A DNA stretch of 64,000 nt. Source: Ilumatobacteraceae bacterium (GTDB taxonomy: Bacteria > Actinomycetota > Acidimicrobiia > Acidimicrobiales > Ilumatobacteraceae). Below, in pieces: positions 43,887 to 52,915 of this stretch (its first letter is position 1; each line of letters begins with the position of its first letter). The stretch lies in the NCBI GenBank assembly GCA_013213745.1, contig JABSQH010000090.1:1-64000 (forward strand), read 5' to 3'. Both the position numbers and the translations under genes were made by a program. The notes under the pieces are model-generated. The model was not told the DNA's origin, searched no databases, and worked only from the letters and a program-made list of their open reading frames with translations.

Positions 43887-44657
43887 ATGGGCAACGACAT
43901 CAATCTGGCACCTCGAATCTTGATCGCAGTCGCTGATCCCGACGTGCGCCGTCAGGGCGTTGCTGCGCTGCGCGGCGCCGGGTTCTGCGTCAGCGCTCCG
44001 ACCGACGGCGAGGCGGCGCTGCTCCTGGCCGAGTCGTTCTCCCCGGATGTGCTGATCGTCGACGCCAGTGTCCGCACCCCGAACGGCCGTCCGCTCTACG
44101 AGCATTTGCGCGAGTCAACCGAGCACTACCTGCTGTGCATCACCGACGACCACAACGATCACTCCCGCGCTGCACTCTTGCGCGCCGGCGCCGACGACGC
44201 GGTCTCGCTCCCGGTCTCCGCCGACGAACTCGCCGCACGTTGCTCTGCCATGCTGCGTCGACCACGCGAGATGCAACCGCGCACGGACGGCAACGGCTCC
44301 GCGACAACCCTTTCACTCGGCCCGTTGACGATCGATCTGGGTCGCCGCGAAGTGCGTGTCGACGACAACGAACTGCCGACGACGCGCATCGAGTTCTCGC
44401 TGCTCGAGCAGCTGTGTCGACGCCCGACCGAGGTGTGCACCCGCGAAGATCTCCTCGACGCAGTGTGGGGCCCACAGTGGGTCGGCGATCACCACGTCGT
44501 CGATGTCCATCTGTCGAATCTGCGCCGCAAGCTCGACAAGATCGCCCCTGGGATCAAGGTGATCCACACTGTGCGAGGCGTCGGATTCCGGCTCGCCAAC
44601 GATGTCACCGACTCACTCGACATGTCGCCGGTGTTCGGCTTGGCGACAGCGATCTGA
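43887..44657 (+). CDS. orphan OmpR-type response regulator with atypical receiver
   Basis: The 256-residue protein has a receiver domain (about 9-122) and an OmpR/PhoB winged helix (about 140-240; RREVRVDDNELPTTRIEFSLLEQLCR, TREDLLDAVWG, VDVHLSNLRRKLDK, HTVRGVGFRL). The receiver keeps the acidic pocket (ADPD), Asp59 in LIVDAS and the Thr of CITDD. The invariant Lys of the K-P motif is replaced: DAVSLPV, Leu108-Pro109. Without that Lys, phosphorylation signalling is usually weakened or absent. No histidine kinase is adjacent. ATG 43797 or 43842 upstream are possible longer starts. Confidence 0.85.
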   Translation: MGNDINLAPRILIAVADPDVRRQGVAALRGAGFCVSAPTDGEAALLLAESFSPDVLIVDASVRTPNGRPLYEHLRESTEHYLLCITDDHNDHSRAALLRAGADDAVSLPVSADELAARCSAMLRRPREMQPRTDGNGSATTLSLGPLTIDLGRREVRVDDNELPTTRIEFSLLEQLCRRPTEVCTREDLLDAVWGPQWVGDHHVVDVHLSNLRRKLDKIAPGIKVIHTVRGVGFRLANDVTDSLDMSPVFGLATAI

Positions 44658-44724
44658 CAGCAACGATTGGCGGCCGCGCCGAGCCCGTTTGACGGCTGAG
44701 TCGAGACCAATCGATGAGCTGCGC

Positions 44725-46365
44725 TCAGTCGTAGCGCGCCAGCAGCCACCACCGCCGATGCTCGGCGGCGACGAGCACAGCCTGTCCATCGTCGGCGACG
44801 ATCTGCAGGCGGGCCAACCGTCGATGTCGCTGCGGCTCCCACCAACGCTCCTCGATCGGCCATGGGCCGGCCCACTCGCTGATCAACCGGCGGCAGACGC
44901 GTCGCCACCCCGCGGTCTCATCGCCATCGAGTTCCCACCAGCTGGCCGGGGCTGCGGACATCTCCCCGCGCCCATCGACGACGACCATGCTCCCGCCGTC
45001 GTCGAGTACCTCGATCGGCAACGGCTCGACGAAAACGGTGGCCGGCGACGGAGCAGGCAGCCCACCGGGCCAGGGCCCCTGAGGCCCGCTGCCGGTGCCG
45101 GCCGACGACACCGCCCGCGCCCGCTGGTCGAGATCGACTGTTACTGCCGGTACCCACCTGTACCGGTCGGCCGGAAGCCGACCGCCATTCCATACCGGGA
45201 CGGTCACCTCGTGTTCAGATGTCAGCGTGCTCAGCCGAGCGATCGCTCGACCGGCTCGGCGGTCAGCTTCGGATGAACCACCCCACAAGCCCAGCTGTAG
45301 CCCCTCGTCGGCGCGGAGCTCGACGGGTGCCAGACGGAGCGCAGAGACCCCACCGGTGAGTGCCTGGTCGCTGCCACGGGGTAGTGAGATCCATGCATCG
45401 AGCTGCCAGCGAACGCGCTCGACGACCGCTGCGGAGTTGAGCCCTTCGGACCGATACCACGAGCGCTCGGAGCGCTCGCCGTGTTCGCTCTCGAGGTCGA
45501 CGACCAACCGCGTACACACTTGGCCGATGGCGGCCAGTGCGGCGACCATTTCGTCGGCCAGATGTTTGGCGACGAACACCACCGGGTCGGAGCGCTCGAC
45601 GGGCGTGTCGAAGATGTGCTCGACCCGACGGTCGGGGTCGGGATCGACGGTGGACGGCGGTCGAGGATCGGCACCGCTGGCGAGCGCATGGGCATGAACA
45701 CCGGTCGGTCCGAACCGTCCGAGCACGTCGACTGGATCGAGTGCAGCCAGGTCGCCGAGTCGCCGCATTCCGAGCCTGGTGAACAGTTCGACCAGATCGG
45801 CATCAACCTCACCGAGTGCGTGGAGCCAACCGATCGGCAACGACGCACAGAATGCTGCCGATGTGCCTGCGTCGACCACGACCGTCGCCCGACGTGTGAT
45901 TGCCAAGCGAGCGGCGATTCCCGAGGCGAACCGACCGTCAGCGATCCCGACGCCGACACGGACCGGCGTGCGCATGCTGTCGATGGCCAACTCGACAATG
46001 CGCTCGGCGAGTATCGCCTCACCACCGAGGTAACGCGAGGGACCTCGGGTGGCCACGGTGAGCCATCCCGGCTCGATCACGTCGAGGCGTGGCGACAGGT
46101 CGGCGATGGCCCGCAGCGTCGGCTCGAAGACGCGCGCATCGCGCTCGGGGTCGTGATCGATCAACTCGAGTTGTGGGCAGCGTTGCTGGGCTGACCGTCG
46201 TCGCTGCCCGACCAGCACACCCTGTTCGGCGGCTGCGGGGGTGCGAGCGACCACGCGATTGGCGGCGAGCACCGCTGCGGGATGGCCGGGATCGCATCCT
46301 GCAGCAACGGTCGGCCAGTCGGCACACCACAACGTCGCCAACCGTGATGGCGCAACCTCACTCAT
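44725..46365 (-). CDS. imuB: ImuB, catalytically inactive Y-family polymerase-like mutasome protein
   Basis: The 546-residue protein has a Y-family polymerase body (LATLWCADWPTVAA at the start, FEPTLRAIADLSPRLDVIEPGWLTV, VRVGVGIADGRFASGIAARLA, LGMRRLGDLAALDPVDVLGRFG). The N-terminal DxD is replaced by CADW, and the later catalytic acidic pair SxEE is not present. This is the mark of ImuB, which bridges DnaE2, ImuA and the beta clamp in SOS mutagenesis. The tail carries QLGLWGG, the usual place of the clamp contact. Start ATG 46365 overlaps the end of imuA by 8 nt. Confidence 0.92.
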   Translation of the reverse strand: MSEVAPSRLATLWCADWPTVAAGCDPGHPAAVLAANRVVARTPAAAEQGVLVGQRRRSAQQRCPQLELIDHDPERDARVFEPTLRAIADLSPRLDVIEPGWLTVATRGPSRYLGGEAILAERIVELAIDSMRTPVRVGVGIADGRFASGIAARLAITRRATVVVDAGTSAAFCASLPIGWLHALGEVDADLVELFTRLGMRRLGDLAALDPVDVLGRFGPTGVHAHALASGADPRPPSTVDPDPDRRVEHIFDTPVERSDPVVFVAKHLADEMVAALAAIGQVCTRLVVDLESEHGERSERSWYRSEGLNSAAVVERVRWQLDAWISLPRGSDQALTGGVSALRLAPVELRADEGLQLGLWGGSSEADRRAGRAIARLSTLTSEHEVTVPVWNGGRLPADRYRWVPAVTVDLDQRARAVSSAGTGSGPQGPWPGGLPAPSPATVFVEPLPIEVLDDGGSMVVVDGRGEMSAAPASWWELDGDETAGWRRVCRRLISEWAGPWPIEERWWEPQRHRRLARLQIVADDGQAVLVAAEHRRWWLLARYD

Positions 46366-46990
46366 GGCGCGCCGGCCCGGAGATGTCCACGCGTTGACGT
46401 CGCTGCCCGCCATGGCGGCGACCACCGATCGAGAGCTCTACCGAGCACGAACGTAGATGACCCGCGCCGGCGGTGATGCCAGACCACTGCGGGGCCGCAC
46501 TGCGCACGACGACGTCGACCGCACATCCCGCCGGTGGCTCGCCGAGGACGACGAGCACCGCTCCTCGTCGGCGAACGCGATCGACGAGACGGCGGAACAC
46601 CCCTGGACGCAGGCCGTCGGGCAAGGTGGTCAGCACCACATCGAATCCATCGACAGCAGCGGCCGCGAGTTCGGCCCATCTCGTTGTCGGCCCATCGACC
46701 GCCACCACACGCTCGAGCGCCACGCCACATTCACTCAGCGCATCGAGCCCGATCGTCGGTATTTGCAACAGACACACCCAGGCACCCTCGGCGACCGCTG
46801 GAGCGATCAGCTGAGCCGCTGTCGTGGTCGCCAACGGCCCGGCGGTGGCCATGCTGTGCCCACGCACGATGTGCTGCCTCGACAACACACTCGCCAGGAC
46901 CGTGGGGGCCGGGAACGTGCGTTCACCGGCGAGTGCGACCGGCGCAACACGGGCACGAAGCTGTTCGAGGACCGCGGGGCTGGCAGCCAT
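46358..46990 (-). CDS. imuA: ImuA-type mutasome protein
   Basis: The 210-residue protein is a reduced RecA-like protein, of the kind that precedes imuB in actinobacteria (imuA-prime). Visible parts are GHSMATAGPLATTTAAQLIAP in the position of a Walker A (no lysine seen), WVCLLQIPTIGLDALSECGV and VDGFDVVLTTLPDGLRPGVF. The missing P-loop Lys suggests it does not hydrolyse ATP in the RecA way. An SOS box lies 20 nt upstream of its ATG. It is translationally linked to imuB. Confidence 0.88.
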   Translation of the reverse strand: MAASPAVLEQLRARVAPVALAGERTFPAPTVLASVLSRQHIVRGHSMATAGPLATTTAAQLIAPAVAEGAWVCLLQIPTIGLDALSECGVALERVVAVDGPTTRWAELAAAAVDGFDVVLTTLPDGLRPGVFRRLVDRVRRRGAVLVVLGEPPAGCAVDVVVRSAAPQWSGITAGAGHLRSCSVELSIGGRRHGGQRRQRVDISGPARHE

Positions 46991-47010
46991 CGCGCCACCC
47001 TATCCGCGAA

Positions 47011-47026
47011 TCGAACATACGTTCCC
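47011..47026. promoter_or_regulatory. SOS (LexA) box upstream of imuA-imuB
   Basis: TCGAACATACGTTCCC matches TCGAAC-N4-GTTCGA at the first six and next four specified positions. It is centred about 28 nt upstream of the imuA start (46990), the expected place for LexA control of the mutasome operon. Confidence 0.75.
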
Positions 47027-47059
47027 ATCGCGTTCGGAGTGGTTCTCTGTGCTGGCGGG

Positions 47060-47515
47060 CTATCCCTGCTTGGCCTTCCACCGCTCGCGGCCGGCACGGC
47101 TGCGTTCGAGCAGATGGGCCGGGACGAGCTGAGCAGCGGCTGACTGGGCGCTGTCGCCGCCGCCTGCGTCGGCGGCGACAGCAGCGGGCTCGTCTGGTTG
47201 GAGGTCTTCGAACGACGGTGGCTCGACGCCAGGGCGCCAGTACTGGTACAGATCGCGCACTACATCGACGAGACCGACCGCATCGAAACCCTTGTTCAGG
47301 TCGACGGTGATCATGTTGGCGTAGATGTGCAACGAATCGACGGCCCCGGTGGCGAACATCCGTCGCGCCAACTCGTCGGACGGCGTGTTGCCGACGGCCT
47401 CGTCGGCAGAGCGGAACCGCTCGTGCCCCTGACCTGACAATGTGCGATTGAGCTCGAAACGCACCACGCCCGGCGTCGTGCTCGGCTTCTCTTGGACGGC
47501 AACGGGTTGGCCCAT
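47060..47515 (-). CDS. NifU N-terminal (Nfu_N)-like scaffold domain protein
   Basis: The 151-residue protein has an Nfu_N-like segment: VVRFELNRTLSGQGHERFRS, ADEAVGNTPSDELARRMFATGAVDSLHIYANMITVDL, then VDVVRDLYQYWRPGVEPP. The Cys-containing NifU C-domain that holds the iron-sulfur cluster is absent. The rest is an Ala-rich tail. A role in Fe-S assembly is therefore only a guess. ATG 47515 is supported by the conserved VRFELN about 16 residues on. It ends 34 nt from the imuA SOS box. Confidence 0.8.
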   Translation of the reverse strand: MGQPVAVQEKPSTTPGVVRFELNRTLSGQGHERFRSADEAVGNTPSDELARRMFATGAVDSLHIYANMITVDLNKGFDAVGLVDVVRDLYQYWRPGVEPPSFEDLQPDEPAAVAADAGGGDSAQSAAAQLVPAHLLERSRAGRERWKAKQG

Positions 47516-47572
47516 GACGACGAGCACGCTACCCCGACCAGTCGCACCGAGCGATATCCCATCGACTGCAGC

Positions 47573-48760
47573 TCAGGCGAGCACCTCGCCCAACACCGCT
47601 GGAAACTCGGCGGGGGTCACCGCCATGACCGTCGCCCCGAGATGCCGGAGCGCTTCAGCATTGTGGGCGTCGTGCGCCGGCGTTCCCTCATCGCTCAGAG
47701 CCAGCAGGACAACGAGCTCGACTCCCGATGTGATCAACGCCCGAGCCCGGCTGAGCAGCAACGCCTCGTCGCCGCCTTCGAACAGATCGGAGACGAGGAA
47801 CAACACCGAACATTGTGGCGTCTCGATCAACCGTTGGCAGTACCCCAGGGCTGCTGCGATGTCGGTGCCGCCCCCGAGCTGCACGCCGAACAGCACCTCG
47901 ACGGGATCGTGGAGGTACGAGGTGAGATCGGTGATCGCAGTGTCGAAGGCAACCAGGTGGGTCCGCAATGCCGGCAGCTGAGCGAGCACGCCAGCGAACA
48001 ACGAGGCGTAGACCACACTGTCGGCCATCGACCCGGACTGATCGACGGCGATCACTACATCGCGAGCGATCCCCCGTCGACGGCGGGAATACCCCACCAA
48101 CCGCTCTGGAACGATGGTCCGCTGCTCGGGCAGCCAATGCCGCAGGTTGGCTGCAATGGTCCGGTCCCAGTCGACGTCGCCCGGACGCGGCCGCCGAGTA
48201 CGCGCCGAGCGGGCCAACGCTCCGCGCACCGCGGCCCGTGTCGGCTCTGCGAGCCGGCGCTCGACCGCAGCCAATACGTCGCCGATCACCCGCCGCGCCG
48301 CCGCCCTGGTCTCGTCGGGCAGCGAGCGATTCAGTTCGACGAGCAGCGTCACCAGGTGGAGATCTGGTTCCACCGACGACAACAGCTCGGGTTCGAGCAA
48401 CAGCTCGCGCAACTCCAAGCGGTCGATGGCGTCGCGCTGCAACACCTGCACCACCGGTGTCGAGAAGTATCGCCGAATGTCACCGAGCCACCGGACCACC
48501 CCGGGGCGAGAGCGCCCCAGGCCGCCTCGGCGAGCGGCGCTGCGGGTGCCCTCCTGCCGGTCGTACAGCACCCCGAGCGCGCTGTCGATACCAATGTCGT
48601 CACCGTCGAGCTGCGCACCGCCGGCATCGCCATCGAGCGCCATGTCTCCAGCATCGTCACCTGACGTATCACTCACAGATTCGTCGGGCGATGCACCGAG
48701 CACGAGTCGCCATCGACGAACTCGTTCGCGTTCGGAAACACGCTCACGGAGATCGCTCAC
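47573..48760 (-). CDS. VWA-domain protein of the SWIM/MoxR/DUF5682 cluster
   Basis: The 395-residue protein has an acidic, helical N-terminal half (about 1-225) and a von Willebrand A domain with a full metal-ion-dependent adhesion site: VIAVDQSGSMADSVVYASLF (DxSxS), the Thr in GGGTDIAAAL and the Asp in LVSDLFEGGDEALLL. VWA proteins next to MoxR ATPases bind them as partners in assembly or activation of target complexes. The GTG start overlaps the DUF5682 stop (GTGA). It resembles E. coli YehP in position. Last gene of the five-gene unit. Confidence 0.9.
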   Translation of the reverse strand: MSDLRERVSERERVRRWRLVLGASPDESVSDTSGDDAGDMALDGDAGGAQLDGDDIGIDSALGVLYDRQEGTRSAARRGGLGRSRPGVVRWLGDIRRYFSTPVVQVLQRDAIDRLELRELLLEPELLSSVEPDLHLVTLLVELNRSLPDETRAAARRVIGDVLAAVERRLAEPTRAAVRGALARSARTRRPRPGDVDWDRTIAANLRHWLPEQRTIVPERLVGYSRRRRGIARDVVIAVDQSGSMADSVVYASLFAGVLAQLPALRTHLVAFDTAITDLTSYLHDPVEVLFGVQLGGGTDIAAALGYCQRLIETPQCSVLFLVSDLFEGGDEALLLSRARALITSGVELVVLLALSDEGTPAHDAHNAEALRHLGATVMAVTPAEFPAVLGEVLA

Positions 48761-50961
48761 CGCACCTCCTCCACCGGCAACCCGAGCATCTGCCGGACCG
48801 TGACCAACACCGCATCGACCCGTTCCAGGTCGACGTCGACCATCGACGCCGACGCTTCGACGTCGGCGATCGCCAGGCTCATCAACCGCCGGCGCTCGGC
48901 GGGCTCGAAGCCGCCGAACGTTCGGCGCAGCAGCGGCACGATGTCGTCGAACGCCGCTGCAGACAGCGACGCGATCCATCGGTCGACCACCTCGCGCAGG
49001 TCACGATCGTGGATCAGCACCGTGCCGGAGCCGGCGAGAAACCCCTCGACGAACACGGCGCCGTGGGACACCGGCGTACCCGGCGAGAGCGCACGCGACA
49101 GTCGCCGCTCGACGCGACCCGCGTCCCACCGCCCGCTGTCGTGCAGCAACCGCGTCGCTCTGCCGTGCACCAACCCGCTGCGACCCTGTTCGGCGAGCTG
49201 CTCGAGCGCGTCGGGCAGCGCTCGTTCGCGCATGGGGTGGGCCAGCATGGCGAGTGCCGACTGCAGCGCGGTCAACCGCTCGATCATCACCCGGGCAGCG
49301 TCGTCGTCGAGCCCGCGGCAGGCGTCGGGAAGCGCAACGATCACGCGTCGGACGAGATCGTCGAACACGCCGCGCATCGCCTCGCGATCGGTGTCGCGGA
49401 CGTCGCCGTAACGCAGCGCGGTCGCCAGCGGGACGAGCACGTCGAGGAGGTCGGCCACGTCCGGGTCTCGGGCCGCACGCACATCGATGGCCCGCAACGC
49501 TGCGCCGACCGCGGCGGGCAGGTCGGCGAGCAATGCCCGGTCGAGTACGGCCACCGCCTCGACCAACGAGCGCGCAGCTGCGGCCCGCGCCACGAGGGCG
49601 GCACCGGCCGCCTCGGTCACCGTCGTACCGAACGCCGAACGCTCGATCAATCGAATCGAGAACTCCGGCTGCCAGGCGATGCTCCAGGTCTCGCGGAAAG
49701 TGCCCGAGGAGCCTCGACCGTCTTCGAGTCGGCCCCATGGCACATCGAGAGCAAGCAACTGATGAAGCAGATGCGAACGACGACGACCCGATGGCGCGCG
49801 CAGGTCGAGCTCGACCGAGCGGGCCGCAGCCTCCATCTTCAGCCGCGTGGCCCGACGGCGGCGTTCCAGATCGCGCGCCAGCGGCGCCTGCGGAGCGTCG
49901 TCGGGAACATGCCCGACGCGTTCACCGAGCACGAGCCGACGGCGAACCTCGTCGAGACGATCGACGCCGCCGCCGACGAACACCGCGCCGGCCGCATCGA
50001 GCACTTCTGAGAGCCCTGGACGAGGCCGGCCGCGCAGCGCCGCCAGACCGTCGGCGAGTCGCGTGCCGGCGATCACCTCGTCGGGTGACGCCGCGAGGTC
50101 GGCCGCTCGCAACCGCTGCGCGAGCTCGATGAAGAAGCGGCCGACACCGTCGGCGCCCGGATGGGTGTATACGTGCTGGTACCAGCCCGGACTCTGCACA
50201 CCGGCGGCGTAGCCGGTCGACGAGGCGAGACGCTCGTCGGACCACGGCACCCAGGCCACGGCCACCTTGGCCTTCGGCCGACCGCGCAGGAGCGCCTGGT
50301 CGGCGCTGTCGGTCGTGATCGCCACGTCGAGCGCGGGCACGTGCCACGCACCGGCGATGACCGCCGCGGTCGGGTATCCCTCGCGCCGGGCGCGCCGAAT
50401 TTCGCGGCGCATATGTGCTTCACGCATCGCCTCGCGCGGCGGCGGTTCCCAGTCGGCGCGCACCGCCGCCATCGCCTCGGCGACAGCACCAAAGGCAGGA
50501 CGACCATCACCTCGATGCTCGATCACGTCTTCCCACCACCGCTCGGGATCGGAGTCACCGGCGGCGGTGGCCAGCTCGGCGAGTGGATCTCGTCGCAACG
50601 GCTCATCGTCTGGCGAGAGGGCCAACGTGGTGGACAACGGCAGATCGATGGGCCAGACCGGCACGTCGTGCTCGTGGGCCCACCGAGCGGCCTGCCACTC
50701 GCTGCTATAGGTCGCAAGCGGAGCAAAGGCGGCGCGTGACGGTTCGTCGGCGAGGTACCCGAGCAGCGCCACCGGCGGCTGCAGGTCCGGGTGGCCTGCC
50801 CACCGCAGGGCCGCGGCGGTGTCGGCGGGGAGCTCGATCAACACCACGTCGGGACGCATCTCATCGAGCGCCGACCGCACCGATCGCGCCGATCCCGGAC
50901 CGTGATGACGAATACCGAGCAACTCGACGGTCATGCCGCTGCGCTCAGCCACGTCGACCAT
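48757..50961 (-). CDS. DUF5682 family protein
   Basis: The 734-residue protein opens with TVELLGIRHHGPGSARSVRSALDEMRPDVVLIELPAD, the DUF5682 signature. That opening recalls the TraB/TIKI fold (G-x-x-H plus ExP), though I infer this only by eye. A long helical body with many Arg/Ala-rich stretches follows. Function is unknown; it is regularly found with the SWIM, DUF5691, MoxR and VWA genes (YehM position in E. coli). Its ATG overlaps the MoxR stop in TGATG. A second ATG nine codons later (50934) is an alternative start. Confidence 0.88.
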   Translation of the reverse strand: MVDVAERSGMTVELLGIRHHGPGSARSVRSALDEMRPDVVLIELPADTAAALRWAGHPDLQPPVALLGYLADEPSRAAFAPLATYSSEWQAARWAHEHDVPVWPIDLPLSTTLALSPDDEPLRRDPLAELATAAGDSDPERWWEDVIEHRGDGRPAFGAVAEAMAAVRADWEPPPREAMREAHMRREIRRARREGYPTAAVIAGAWHVPALDVAITTDSADQALLRGRPKAKVAVAWVPWSDERLASSTGYAAGVQSPGWYQHVYTHPGADGVGRFFIELAQRLRAADLAASPDEVIAGTRLADGLAALRGRPRPGLSEVLDAAGAVFVGGGVDRLDEVRRRLVLGERVGHVPDDAPQAPLARDLERRRRATRLKMEAAARSVELDLRAPSGRRRSHLLHQLLALDVPWGRLEDGRGSSGTFRETWSIAWQPEFSIRLIERSAFGTTVTEAAGAALVARAAAARSLVEAVAVLDRALLADLPAAVGAALRAIDVRAARDPDVADLLDVLVPLATALRYGDVRDTDREAMRGVFDDLVRRVIVALPDACRGLDDDAARVMIERLTALQSALAMLAHPMRERALPDALEQLAEQGRSGLVHGRATRLLHDSGRWDAGRVERRLSRALSPGTPVSHGAVFVEGFLAGSGTVLIHDRDLREVVDRWIASLSAAAFDDIVPLLRRTFGGFEPAERRRLMSLAIADVEASASMVDVDLERVDAVLVTVRQMLGLPVEEVR

Positions 50962-52046
50962 CAGTCGAGGGCGCGACAGGCCTCGTAGAACTCGCCCCAG
51001 TCGGCGCGGTCGCGCACGACGGTCTCGAGATACTCACGCCACGCCAGTGCGTCGTGTGTCGGGTCGGAGACCACCGCGCCCACGATGCCCCCGGCGAGAT
51101 CAGCGGGTCGTAGCACGCCGTCGCCGAAGTGCGCCGCAAGGGTGAGACCGCTGGTGACCACCGAGATCACCTCGGCGGTCGACAACGTGCCCGTCGGCGT
51201 CTTCAGTGCCACCCGCTCGTCGAGCGTGGCGCCTCCACGAAGTTCACGAAACACCGTGACGACCCGACGGATCTCATCGCTGGCCGAGTCCACCTCGGGA
51301 AGTGCCAACGCCGAACCGAGCTCGGCGACCCGGCGCTGCACAATGTCGATCTCCTCGTCGATCGTCGCCGGCAACGGCAACACGACCGTGTTGAATCGGC
51401 GACGTAGCGCGCTCGAGATCTCATTGACGCCACGGTCCCGATCGTTGGCCGTCGCGACCACGTTGAACCCGGCGACAGCGGCGACCTCGGTGTCGAGCTC
51501 GGCGATCGGCAGCACCTTTTCAGACAGCACCGTCACGAGCGCGTCCTGGACCTCTGGGGGCATACGCGTCAGTTCTTCCACGCGCACGATCGCGCCACGG
51601 CGCATCCCGCGCATGACCGGGCCGGCGACGAGCGCCTCCTCGGATGGACCCGACGCCAGCAGCTGGGCGTAGTTCCAGCCATACCGCAGCGTCTCTTCGG
51701 TCGTCCCCGCCGTGCCCTGGACGAGCAGCGTGGAGTCGCCGCTGATCGCCGCGGCGAGGTGTTCGCTCACCCATGTCTTCGCGGTGCCCGGCACACCGAG
51801 GAGCAACAGCGCCCGATCGGTGGCCAGCGTCGCCACTGCGACCTCGATGAGGCGTTGCCGGCCGACGTACTTGGGGGTGATGACCGTGCCGTCGTCGAGT
51901 CTGCCGCCGAGGAGGTACTGCACCACTGCCCACGGAGACCGCAACCAGCCGGGCGGACGTGGCCGGTCGTCGAGGCGGCCCAATGCGTCGAGTTCGGACG
52001 CGTACTGGTGCTCGGCGTGCGGACGCAGTACATCGGAACCAGTCAT
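50961..52046 (-). CDS. MoxR-type AAA+ ATPase
   Basis: The 361-residue ATPase has Walker A LLGVPGTAKTWVSEHLAAAI and a Walker B strand IVRVEELTRMPPEVQDALVTVLSEK. There Glu-Glu stands where Asp-Glu is usual. Sensor 1 is FNVVATANDRDRGVNEISSALRRRFN, with the arginine finger RRRF. MoxR ATPases remodel or insert cofactors into partner complexes together with a VWA protein. It is the YehL counterpart. Eleven nt separate it from DUF5691. Confidence 0.92.
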   Translation of the reverse strand: MTGSDVLRPHAEHQYASELDALGRLDDRPRPPGWLRSPWAVVQYLLGGRLDDGTVITPKYVGRQRLIEVAVATLATDRALLLLGVPGTAKTWVSEHLAAAISGDSTLLVQGTAGTTEETLRYGWNYAQLLASGPSEEALVAGPVMRGMRRGAIVRVEELTRMPPEVQDALVTVLSEKVLPIAELDTEVAAVAGFNVVATANDRDRGVNEISSALRRRFNTVVLPLPATIDEEIDIVQRRVAELGSALALPEVDSASDEIRRVVTVFRELRGGATLDERVALKTPTGTLSTAEVISVVTSGLTLAAHFGDGVLRPADLAGGIVGAVVSDPTHDALAWREYLETVVRDRADWGEFYEACRALD

Positions 52047-52057
52047 CGAACCCGAAC

Positions 52058-52915
52058 CTACCGAGCCGGTGTCACCGCCGTGGCCGGGGCCAGTTCGTCG
52101 AGCATCGACGCACGGGTCGCTGCCAGATCAGCCAGTGCGGTCGCCAACGACACAGCGGGGTCGAGCGGGTCGAGGCGGCTGAGCGCATCGGCGAGGTGAC
52201 GCAAGCCGTCGACATCGGGGGTGAGCCGGGCGACGAGGTTGACGAGCACCGTGCGGTGACTCGCAGCGAGCTGCCCGGAGCGGAGCCCGGCGAGCAGGTT
52301 GCCGGCAACGCTTGCGAGATCCTGCTCGCGCCAGCGTGCGAGCGCGTCCGGGATGGGCAACGCCGGCAGCGCCAGCGTTGATCCCGGTGTGATTCGTTCG
52401 AGCCGCGCGCCAAGCGCATCGCCGAGTTCGTCATCGACGTCGACGAGCCATCGAGCCAGTGGACCGGCCGCAACATCGACCAGTGCCAAACGAGCCATGT
52501 CGCGCTGATGCCGCAACAACAACGCTGGAACCAGCACGGGCTCGATGCGCCACCCACCGGCGATCACCGCAGCGAGCCATTCGTCCTCGAGCACCGGCCA
52601 CACGGCGACGACGTGGCGCCAGCGGTCGGCCGCTGCGGACGGACACGCTGGGCGGTCGTCGGGGGGCGGCGGCACGAACGGGGCCTCCGGTGCCCCCGGA
52701 CGAGCACCGGCCCGACGCGCTGCGGTCACCGCTGCCGCCTGAGCCAGCAGACGTGCCGCCGGTCGCGCCCGTTGGGTGTCGTCGACGAGCTCGTCGATCA
52801 CCGTCGCGCCCGCCGGCGGATCGCGACGGTCGGTGCCGAGCAACGCCACCGTGACCAGTGTCTCCCAGCGGCCGCCGAGGTCGCCGTCGTTCGGAGTGAT
52901 CGCCGAGCCGGTCAT
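52058..52915 (-). CDS. DUF5691 family protein
   Basis: The 285-residue protein shows WETLVTVALLGTDRRDPPAG at the start, DRWRHVVAVWPVLEDEWLAA and GWRIEPVLVPALLLRHQRDM, with helical repeats after. This pattern is annotated DUF5691 and occurs with the SWIM and MoxR genes. No catalytic motif is visible; it looks like an all-helical adaptor or scaffold. The start overlaps the SWIM stop (TGATG), so the two are translated together. Confidence 0.85.
   Translation of the reverse strand: MTGSAITPNDGDLGGRWETLVTVALLGTDRRDPPAGATVIDELVDDTQRARPAARLLAQAAAVTAARRAGARPGAPEAPFVPPPPDDRPACPSAAADRWRHVVAVWPVLEDEWLAAVIAGGWRIEPVLVPALLLRHQRDMARLALVDVAAGPLARWLVDVDDELGDALGARLERITPGSTLALPALPIPDALARWREQDLASVAGNLLAGLRSGQLAASHRTVLVNLVARLTPDVDGLRHLADALSRLDPLDPAVSLATALADLAATRASMLDELAPATAVTPAR

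Noticed and set aside
47968-50010. A 680-codon open frame antisense to the VWA and DUF5682 genes
   Set aside because: Arg-rich shadow frame; the minus-strand genes explain the region fully.
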